DNA of 64,000 bases, from NCBI GenBank assembly GCA_030054145.1, contig JASGCK010000001.1, forward strand, positions 280,908-344,907. Reading direction: 5' to 3'. The translations under genes and the position numbers were made by a program. The stretch comes from Cytophagales bacterium. Its GTDB lineage: Bacteria > Pseudomonadota > Gammaproteobacteria > Burkholderiales > Burkholderiaceae_C. This document shows positions 58,225 to 64,000 of the stretch, piece after piece (the stretch's first letter is position 1; each line of letters opens with the position of its first letter). Below the pieces are notes generated by a model, which was not told the origin of the DNA, ran no database searches, and saw only the letters and a list, made by a program, of their open reading frames with translations.

Positions 58225-59382
58225 ATGATTACACGCTCCCTATTTACCCTAGACCATGATGCTTATCGTGATTCCTTTCGCCGCTTTTTAGAGAAAGAAG
58301 TAGCACCTTTTCATGCCAAGTGGGAAGAGCTTGGCTTTGTTGACCGCGCGGTCTGGCGCAAAGCGGGCGCGAATGGCTTTTTGTGTATGTCCATGCCCGA
58401 GATGTACGGTGGCGCGCAGGCGGACAAGCTCTACAGCGTCATCCAAATGGAAGAGCTAGCGCACGCTGGCTTTAGCGGCATTGGCTTTGGACTGCACAAT
58501 GAAATCGTCGCCCCCTACATCTTGCATTACGGCACTGACGAGCAAAAAAGCCACTATTTGCCGCGCATGGCAAGTGGCGAATTAATTGGCGCAATTGCCA
58601 TGACCGAGCCTGCGGCGGGTAGCGATTTGCAAGGCATTCAAACAACCGCAATCAAACAAGCAGATGGCGGCTATTTATTGAACGGTAGCAAGACTTTTAT
58701 TACCAACGGCTGGCTGTCGGATGTGGTCATTGTGGTGGCAAAAACCAATCCCAGCGCAGGCGGCAAAGGCACGAGTTTATTGATGCTGGAGACAGGCGCG
58801 GCAGGTTACGAAAAAGGCAAGCCGCTCAAAAAATTAGGGCTGAAAGCGCAAGACACCTGCGAGCTATTTTTTAACAACGTCAAGTTGCCCGCCGATGCCG
58901 TTCTGGGCGGTCAAGCGCAAGAAAACAAAGGCTTCATTTGCCTGATGGAGCAGCTACCGTGGGAGCGCTTGCAAATTGCAATTACCGCAGTCGCGGCGGC
59001 AGAAGCTGCCATCGATTGGACGGTCGCCTACGTGCAAGAGCGCAAAGTGTTTGGACAAGCTTTGTCCAGCTTTCAAAACACGCGCTACAAATTGGCGGAG
59101 CTGCAAACCGAAGTGCAAATTGCCAGAGTGTTCGTCGATAAATGCACCGAGCTATTGCTAGACGAAAAATTGGACACGCAAACCGCCAGCATGGCGAAAT
59201 ACTGGACTACCGATTTGCAAGGCAAGGTAATGGACGAATGCCTGCAACTGCACGGCGGCAACGGCTTCATGTGGGAGTACCCCATCGCCAGAGCCTACGC
59301 CGACGCACGGGTGCAGCGCATTTACGGTGGCACGAATGAAATTATGAAAGAAGTGATCTCGCGCGGAATGGGGCTGAAGTAA
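58225..59382 (+). CDS. acyl-CoA dehydrogenase
   Basis: It is a 385 aa FAD enzyme of the medium/long-chain group. [33 protein letters not shown] and the catalytic Glu in [10 protein letters not shown] are clear. The ATG at 58225 was chosen over an upstream alternative inside the spacer. It is the only plus-strand gene in the beta-oxidation block and is divergent from the thiolase/FadB-type pair, completing a beta-oxidation set. Long-chain specificity is likely but not proven. Confidence 0.92.
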   Translation: MITRSLFTLDHDAYRDSFRRFLEKEVAPFHAKWEELGFVDRAVWRKAGANGFLCMSMPEMYGGAQADKLYSVIQMEELAHAGFSGIGFGLHNEIVAPYILHYGTDEQKSHYLPRMASGELIGAIAMTEPAAGSDLQGIQTTAIKQADGGYLLNGSKTFITNGWLSDVVIVVAKTNPSAGGKGTSLLMLETGAAGYEKGKPLKKLGLKAQDTCELFFNNVKLPADAVLGGQAQENKGFICLMEQLPWERLQIAITAVAAAEAAIDWTVAYVQERKVFGQALSSFQNTRYKLAELQTEVQIARVFVDKCTELLLDEKLDTQTASMAKYWTTDLQGKVMDECLQLHGGNGFMWEYPIARAYADARVQRIYGGTNEIMKEVISRGMGLK

Positions 59383-59387
59383 CTGTC

Positions 59388-59407
59388 ATTCCCGCGCAGG
59401 CGGGAAT
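59388..59407. repeat. dRS3-like palindrome after the acyl-CoA dehydrogenase gene
   Basis: ATTCCCGCGCAGGCGGGAAT is a perfect 8-base stem with a 4-base loop, 6 bases after the stop codon. It matches the ATTCCC-N8-GGGAAT form of neisserial dRS3 repeats, which also occurs in other betaproteobacteria. It may act as a terminator. Confidence 0.7.
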
Positions 59408-59434
59408 GCTAGGTTCAATGAAGAGTTAGACAAT

Positions 59435-59620
59435 TCATAGTACTGGGATTTCTAAATCGCGGCAAATTTTCTTTGCTAAAAAATCATTGATTTCTCTGTG
59501 TCTCGGGACGGTAGATGCTTTCTTTGTTTTGCGATTGATAAAAATCGAATGGCTGCCACCCTCTCGGAGAAGTTGACAGCCAAACTGCTCCAAATAACGA
59601 ATTAAATCAAGCCGCTTCAT
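59435..59620 (-). CDS. hicA: HicA mRNA interferase toxin
   Basis: It is a 61 aa double-stranded-RNA-binding-fold toxin that cuts mRNA in characterised systems. LREGGSHSIF contains the catalytic His, followed by VPRHREI. It overlaps its antitoxin gene by 4 bases and lies downstream of it, the reverse of the common hicA-hicB order but known elsewhere. Confidence 0.93.
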   Translation of the reverse strand: MKRLDLIRYLEQFGCQLLREGGSHSIFINRKTKKASTVPRHREINDFLAKKICRDLEIPVL

Positions 59621-59835
59621 GCCAAGGTAAGCTCAAAATCTTCACGAATAACGTGACGATCTTTCAGATCTTCTTCGGCTAAAAGTTTATTGGCTTCAAA
59701 CACAAGGCTCACAGCTTCCGACAAATTGAGCCGAACTTCGTCTAATGTTGCACCCTGCGTATTAGCACCTGGCAACTCTTCGATAAAGCCGATATAGCCC
59801 TCGGGTACTTTTTCGTAAATGGCAGTTAGTTTCAT
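59617..59835 (-). CDS. hicB: HicB-type antitoxin
   Basis: It is a 72 aa short HicB with the usual core EGYIGFIEELPGANTQGATLDEV and NLSEAV. It has no added DNA-binding domain, so autoregulation would need the complex or another factor. AGAGGAATC precedes the start. Confidence 0.92.
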   Translation of the reverse strand: MKLTAIYEKVPEGYIGFIEELPGANTQGATLDEVRLNLSEAVSLVFEANKLLAEEDLKDRHVIREDFELTLA

Positions 59836-59883
59836 TTTGATTCCTCTAGTTAACCTAAAAATGGAAAGTGCATCAATCCTCAG

Positions 59884-60612
59884 TTAGGTGAGCGTCCTCT
59901 TCCACATCGCAAACAACCGCTCCCAATGCCGCTCCGCTGCTGCTTGGTTGTAGATGGGGCGCTTGGGAAATACGAAGCCGTGCTCGCACGCGGCGTACCA
60001 CTCTATGCGATACGGCGTGCCGCCTGCGGTGAGTGCGTCCTCTAGCGTTTTGATGGTGGCGGGCGGAGCCCAGATGTCAACTTCGGCGCAGGCGATGTAG
60101 GTTTCGCATTTGATGTTTTTTGTCATCAAGTGCGGCGAGTCGGCGTGTTCGGTCACCATGCGGGCGGGGTGAATCGCCGCAATGGATTTGAAGCGCTCGG
60201 GGTACTGGGTCGCCGCTGCAAACACAAATGGGCCGCTCATGCAATAACCAACACCGCTGACACGCTTGGCATCGGCCTTGGGCTGGGCATCCAAGAAGCG
60301 GAGCATCGCGCCCGTGTCCTCGGTGACTAGCGCATTGGTGATGGCGTTCATGTGTTCAAACATCTCAGCCATCGAGGCTTCGGTGCGTTCCTTCAAGTAG
60401 TAATCGCGTGTGCGGCGATAGTACAAATTGGGCAGCACCACGTAGTAGCCCACGGCGGCGATGCGCCGCGCCATATCGCGCAGCTCTTCGCGGTAGCCAG
60501 GCGCGTCCATGTAGAACAGCACCACGGGATGCGGCCCGCCTTCTTCTGGATAAACGACGAAGCTGTTCATCGCTCCGTCTTGGGTCGCAATATCGAGGTG
60601 CTTTTCAATCAT
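59884..60612 (-). CDS. dienelactone hydrolase family protein
   Basis: It is a 242 aa alpha/beta-hydrolase of the DLH family, cytoplasmic. The nucleophile is Cys in GVGYCMSG; the Asp (AEVDIWAP) and His (CEHGFVFP) complete the triad. It could open lactones in aromatic or terpenoid routes, though many members have other esterase roles. It lies between HicB and a thiolase. Confidence 0.9.
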   Translation of the reverse strand: MIEKHLDIATQDGAMNSFVVYPEEGGPHPVVLFYMDAPGYREELRDMARRIAAVGYYVVLPNLYYRRTRDYYLKERTEASMAEMFEHMNAITNALVTEDTGAMLRFLDAQPKADAKRVSGVGYCMSGPFVFAAATQYPERFKSIAAIHPARMVTEHADSPHLMTKNIKCETYIACAEVDIWAPPATIKTLEDALTAGGTPYRIEWYAACEHGFVFPKRPIYNQAAAERHWERLFAMWKRTLT

Positions 60613-60650
60613 GGTGGGTCTCCAGTTTTGCGCTGAGATACGTGCAAAAA

Positions 60651-61835
60651 CTACATACGCTCAAAAATCGCGGCAATACCTTGCCCGCCGCCAATGCACA
60701 TGGTCACCAGTGCGTAACGTCCTTGGATGCGCTCTAGCTCATACAAAGCTTTCACGGTAATGAGTGCGCCTGTCGCGCCAATCGGGTGGCCTAGCGAAAT
60801 ACCCGAGCCATTGGGATTGACTTTTGCGGGATCAAGCCCAAGGTCGCGCGTGACGGCGCAGGCCTGAGCGGCAAAGGCTTCGTTGGCTTCGATCACGTCC
60901 AAGTCTTGCACGGTGAGTCCCGCTTTTTTGAGCGCCGCTTGCGTCGCAGGCACGGGGCCAATGCCCATGTATTTGGGGTCAACGCCCGCGTGTGCGTAGG
61001 CAACCAAGCGTGCCATCGGCTTGAGTCCACGGGCTTTGGCCGTGCCAGCTTCCATCAACAACACCGCTGCGGCGGCATCGTTAATGCCTGAGGCGTTGCC
61101 TGCGGTGACTGTGCCGTTTTCTTTGACGAAGACGGGTTTGAGTTTTGCCAAATCGGCGGCTTGGCAGTTGGCACGGAAGTGTTCGTCCGTTGCATAAGCC
61201 ACATCGCCTTTTTTGGATTTCAAAATCGTGGGCAAAATTTGTGACTTGAAGTAGCCATTGGCTGTGGCACGTTCCGCGCGGTTGTGGCTTTCAACCGCTA
61301 GCGCGTCTTGTTGCTCGCGCGTGATGCCCCACTTGGTGGCGATGTTTTCTGCCGTGACCCCCATGTGGATGGTGTGAAAGGGGTCGTGCAACGCGCCAAC
61401 AACCATGTCGATCATTTTGGTGTCACCCATGCGTGCGCCCCAGCGCATATTCAAACTTGCGTAAGGGCCGCGGCTCATGTTTTCGGCACCGCCGCCAATA
61501 GCGATATCGGTGTCGCCCAGCAAAATGCTTTGGCTGGCAGACACAATCGCTTGCAAGCCAGAGCCGCACAGTCGGTTCACGTTGAAGGCGGGCGTGCCCT
61601 CTGCGCAACCGCCTTGGATAGCCGCTACACGAGACAAATACATATCTTTGGCTTCGGTGTTGACCACATGACCAAACACCACGTGCCCCACATCCTTGCC
61701 CGCTACGCTCGCACGCGCCAAGGCTTCGCGCACCACATTGGCGGCTAGCTCGGTTGGGGGAATGTCTTTGAGGCTTCCGCCATAAGTACCAATGGCGGTG
61801 CGGACACCGCTGACAACAACAACTTCACGGCTCAT
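60651..61835 (-). CDS. acetyl-CoA C-acetyltransferase (BktB/PhbA-type beta-ketothiolase)
   Basis: It is a 394 aa biosynthetic-type thiolase. Cys in NRLCGSGLQAI, His in GISLGHPIGATG and Cys in CIGGGQGIA form the active site. The close match to BktB-type enzymes suggests use of acetoacetyl-CoA and longer ketoacyl-CoA. It would take in the acetoacetate-derived products of the liu pathway. AAGGAG precedes the ATG at 61835. Confidence 0.94.
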   Translation of the reverse strand: MSREVVVVSGVRTAIGTYGGSLKDIPPTELAANVVREALARASVAGKDVGHVVFGHVVNTEAKDMYLSRVAAIQGGCAEGTPAFNVNRLCGSGLQAIVSASQSILLGDTDIAIGGGAENMSRGPYASLNMRWGARMGDTKMIDMVVGALHDPFHTIHMGVTAENIATKWGITREQQDALAVESHNRAERATANGYFKSQILPTILKSKKGDVAYATDEHFRANCQAADLAKLKPVFVKENGTVTAGNASGINDAAAAVLLMEAGTAKARGLKPMARLVAYAHAGVDPKYMGIGPVPATQAALKKAGLTVQDLDVIEANEAFAAQACAVTRDLGLDPAKVNPNGSGISLGHPIGATGALITVKALYELERIQGRYALVTMCIGGGQGIAAIFERM

Positions 61836-61887
61836 CAATATACTCCTTAAAAAAATAGATGTTACTGTAATCTGCATAATTGAGCGT

Positions 61888-62154
61888 ATGCTGACACATC
61901 ATCCAGACCGTCAACAATTCACCCTCGATTGGAGCGGGCATACCGCCTGGGTGGATTACGACATTAGAAATAAGACTTGGTATTTATTACACGCCGAAGT
62001 GCCCAAAGCCCTTCGCGGACAAGGCGTGGGGCAAGTATTAGTTGAAAAAACGTATGCCTATTTGCGCGAGCATGGCATTCAAGCCGTCCCCGTTTGTTCC
62101 TATATTCAAGCGCTTGTGAAGCGTTATCCAGACTTAACAAAATTGAAAGCATGA
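61888..62154 (+). CDS. GNAT-like N-acetyltransferase (COG2388 type)
   Basis: It is an 88 aa short GNAT fold of the YidJ/NATD1 type. The acetyl-CoA loop is EVPKALRGQGVGQVLVEK, then the typical AVPVCSYIQALVKRYPD end. Members are small and their substrates unknown. It is divergent from the thiolase by 52 bases and its stop lies 2 bases before the MOSC gene start. Confidence 0.85.
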   Translation: MLTHHPDRQQFTLDWSGHTAWVDYDIRNKTWYLLHAEVPKALRGQGVGQVLVEKTYAYLREHGIQAVPVCSYIQALVKRYPDLTKLKA

Positions 62155-62156
62155 TC

Positions 62157-62726
62157 ATGAAATTAATCGGCGTACAAACAGCCAAAGCCACGGGCATGAT
62201 GATTGAAGGCAGGCGCGTCATGACAGCGATTCGCAAAACGGCAGCGAGTGGCGCAGTTGCAGTTGCGCCGCTTGGACTGGTGGGCGACGAGCAAGCCAAC
62301 CCTGATGTGCATGGCGGACTTGGCAAAGCGGTTTACGCTTATCCATCCGAGCATTATGATTTTTGGCGCCAAGCTAGGCGCGATAAGGGTTTGGGGCAAA
62401 TTGATGACTCACTCCCTTTCGGCTCTATGGGCGAGAATCTTACGCTGCAAGGCTTGCTTGAATCCGACGTGTGGGTAGGCGATGTGCTCGAATTTCCCAA
62501 TTGCACGCTGCGCGTGACTGACCCGCGCGAACCGTGTTTTAAATTCAACGCCACTATGGGTTTCAGCACAGCAGCCAAAGCGATGGCGCAAAGTGGCTTT
62601 TGCGGTTTTTATCTTGCGGTGGACAAAACCGGAACGATTGCAGCTGGCGAGACATTCCGCATCATTGCAGGCTCGCGGCAAATGAGTATTCCTGCTAGCT
62701 TTGCGGTGAAGATGCGCAGAGCATAG
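62157..62726 (+). CDS. MOSC domain protein (YiiM-like)
   Basis: It is a 189 aa protein of the molybdenum-cofactor sulfurase C-terminal (MOSC) family, YiiM type. GLVGDEQANPDVHGGLGKAVYAYP and MGENLTLQGLLESDVWVGD are family patterns; the conserved Cys is in DPREPCFKFN. YiiM-like proteins give resistance to 6-N-hydroxylaminopurine in E. coli. The ATG at 62157 has GAAAG 7 bases upstream; an earlier ATG (62151) has no room for a ribosome binding site. Confidence 0.88.
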   Translation: MKLIGVQTAKATGMMIEGRRVMTAIRKTAASGAVAVAPLGLVGDEQANPDVHGGLGKAVYAYPSEHYDFWRQARRDKGLGQIDDSLPFGSMGENLTLQGLLESDVWVGDVLEFPNCTLRVTDPREPCFKFNATMGFSTAAKAMAQSGFCGFYLAVDKTGTIAAGETFRIIAGSRQMSIPASFAVKMRRA

Positions 62727-62764
62727 TTGTACTCTCCTGTTGAAAAATTAAAGGGCTAATTTGA

Positions 62765-62846
62765 TGTCCGTTCAAAATGGACATAAACGGACAAAAGAAT
62801 GGCTACAGCTTGCTAATTGGACATAAATGGATATATTTATGGACAT
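62765..62846. repeat. repeat cluster before the fic gene
   Basis: TGTCCGTT (62765-62772) pairs with AACGGACA (62786-62793), and TGGACAT occurs three times at 62778, 62818 and 62840. The first two repeats are part of longer TGGACATAAAYGG copies. These may be operator repeats; the third overlaps the fic start codon. Confidence 0.55.
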
Positions 62847-63730
62847 GCTCAATACTCAAACCATTTCCATCACCAATGAAATACTGGCGCTCATCTCGAC
62901 CATTGATGAATTCAAGGGCGCGTGGCGAACAAGCGGTGGCGGGCTACGCAAAAGTCATGGATTTAATTTTTTCGTCGGCTGAGTACATCCCATTCACAGA
63001 AAACCATATCAAGCAACTGCACCGCGATTTATTGATCCACGTGGATAAGGATGCTTCGCATCGTGGTAACTATAAGACTCATACAAACTCCGTCGTGGCT
63101 CGTGACGAAACAGGCAAAGTGATCGGCGTGGTATTTGAGACGGCTACGCCGTTTGATACCCCACGGCTGATGACGGAATTAGTAGAGTGGTACAGGGCAG
63201 AGCGGGACAGTAAAACCATGCACCCGCTTCTCGTCATTGCGGTGTTTGTTGTGACTTTCTTGGCCATACATCCATTTGAGGATGGCAACGGCCGTTTGTC
63301 ACGAATTTTGACCACGCTACTGCTATTGCAAGCGGGCTATGCGTATGTGCTTTATAGCTCGCTAGAGAGCGTGATTGAACACAACAAAGGTAACTACTAC
63401 ATCGGACTCAGACAGACTCAGATCACGATTCGCACGGACGCGCCTAACTGGGAGCCGTGGATCACATTTTTCCTTCGCTCACTCCACGCCCAGGTCAAAC
63501 GCTTAGAGAAAAAAGTCGAGCACGAAAAAATCATCCTTGCGGCATTGCCCGAGCTCTCACTACAGATTTTTGAATTAGCTCGCGAACGTGGCAGGATCAC
63601 CACGCAAGCGGCAGTCAAACTCACGGGTGCAAACCGTAGCACCGTCAAGCAACATATGCAAAAACTCGTCGATGCGGGACACCTTGCTCAAAACGGTGCA
63701 GGTCGTGGCGTGTGGTACGGTTTGGCATGA
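62839..63730 (+). pseudogene. Fic family protein, internally deleted and frameshifted
   Basis: One frame from the ATG at 62839 gives ITNEILALISTIDEFKGAWR, the usual N-terminus of the Fic/DUF4172-like group. Near 62915-62935 the homology jumps to another frame: GEQAVAGYAKVMDLIF, then PFTENHIKQLHRDLL, the catalytic HPFEDGNGRLSR and a C-terminal winged-helix (about the last 70 residues). About 40-60 codons that should lie between are missing, including the inhibitory S/TxxxEG helix. The catalytic part remains open for 260 codons, with an internal ATG at 62956. It is probably dead or greatly altered. Confidence 0.8.
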
Positions 63731-63949
63731 GATTGAGGGCGTTTGGTGAGATAAAAACACCGCTCTTCAAAAGCAAGGCCCCAGTGTGGCGAAGCCTCTC
63801 CGTGGTCAATCAACTGAGGCAATTGCAAAAGTCTAAATTGTCACCTAGTTGTGCTTGGTCAGCCAAGCAACTCCAAGAGTTTTCAAGCTTGGCGACTGAA
63901 CCTGTCCCCAAAGTGTGGACACCAAAGAATAGGTGAAACACAGATTTAT
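63731..63949. other. non-coding end of the window
   Basis: No gene is supported here. A short plus-strand frame has no recognisable content. TTATCCACG at 63946-63954 resembles a DnaA box but is single. Confidence 0.5.
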
Positions 63950-63988
63950 CCACGGCGGTCGGCGCTTGCGACGAACCGACCGCGGTGG
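63950..63988. repeat. long hairpin near the window end
   Basis: CCACGGCGGTCGG (63950-63962) and CCGACCGCGGTGG (63976-63988) pair at 12 of 13 positions around a 13-base loop. No T-run follows. Its role is unknown; it may belong to the next gene beyond the window. Confidence 0.7.
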
Positions 63989-64000
63989 GTAACTCGGCGC

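Noticed and set aside
62777..62838. Upstream in-frame extension of the Fic catalytic frame
   Set aside because: It reads through repeat sequence and lacks similarity; the true N-terminus is in another frame from 62839.
63731..63936. Plus-strand frame at the window end ending VPKVWTPKNR
   Set aside because: No start signal, no homology-like motif, A/T and codon pattern not gene-like.
63946..63954. DnaA box-like TTATCCACG
   Set aside because: A single near-match with no cluster, no A/T-rich unwinding region and no dnaA or other origin gene nearby.

Overview
The window reads as one continuous piece of a betaproteobacterial chromosome, most likely order Burkholderiales. The pointers are the pyrG-kdsA-eno-ftsB block, a Bug-type tripartite tricarboxylate transporter receptor, malic enzyme fused to a phosphotransacetylase domain, and moderate GC with patches of lower GC. 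No rRNA operon, CRISPR array, prophage or complete insertion sequence was found. There is one tRNA, elongator Met (CAT).

Layout. (1) 0.1-5.2 kb, plus strand: pyrG, kdsA, an unidentified exported protein, eno, ftsB. (2) 5.3-10.7 kb: hslO, gamma carbonic anhydrase and a Doc/AbrB toxin-antitoxin pair on the minus strand; then a DUF455 ferritin-like protein, tRNA-Met, trhO, an RluA-type pseudouridine synthase and a DUF1640-like protein. (3) 10.7-18.6 kb: crotonases, paaG/paaI-type genes, M61 peptidase, dsbC, a UbiH-type monooxygenase, an Asp/Glu racemase relative and a Bug receptor. (4) 18.7-27.1 kb: flavin reductase, VapBC, and a liuB-liuC-[ATPase + TOPRIM-like pair]-liuD-liuE leucine/isovalerate operon. 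(5) 27.0-33.4 kb: beta carbonic anhydrase, maeB, a DMT exporter, a lipoprotein, a GDSL hydrolase, ompW. (6) 33.4-45.2 kb: two gene remnants, a Liv-type binding protein, and a near-canonical acyclic terpene operon atuR-A-(A C-terminal domain)-B-C-D-E-F plus an extra acyl-CoA dehydrogenase. (7) 45.2-54.7 kb, minus strand: a sugar ABC transporter, an acyl-CoA synthetase and livFGMH. (8) 54.8-61.8 kb: a FadB/FadJ-type protein, two thiolases, an acyl-CoA dehydrogenase, HicAB and a dienelactone hydrolase relative. (9) 61.9-64 kb: GNAT and MOSC proteins and a frameshifted Fic gene.

Metabolically the core is branched-chain and terpenoid acyl-CoA catabolism. The Atu proteins should take citronellyl-CoA through geranyl-CoA carboxylation. 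The general beta-oxidation genes (FadB/J-like, thiolases, acyl-CoA dehydrogenases, acyl-CoA synthetase) should then shorten the chain to 3-methylcrotonyl-CoA, which the Liu enzymes finish to acetoacetate and acetyl-CoA. Uptake could use the Liv-type ABC proteins, whose likely binding protein is divergent from atuR.

The most interesting item is a two-gene cassette at 22647-24130, an SMC/OLD-type AAA ATPase followed by a DUF3226-like TOPRIM protein, embedded between liuC and liuD with 2 nt to liuD. It resembles PARIS/OLD-type defence pairs in architecture but is not one I can name. Six intact or broken toxin-antitoxin or Fic loci are scattered through the window. Two short partial gene duplications (53 and 77 bp) each sit directly upstream of one of them. 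Palindromic repeats have altered the ends or interiors of several genes.
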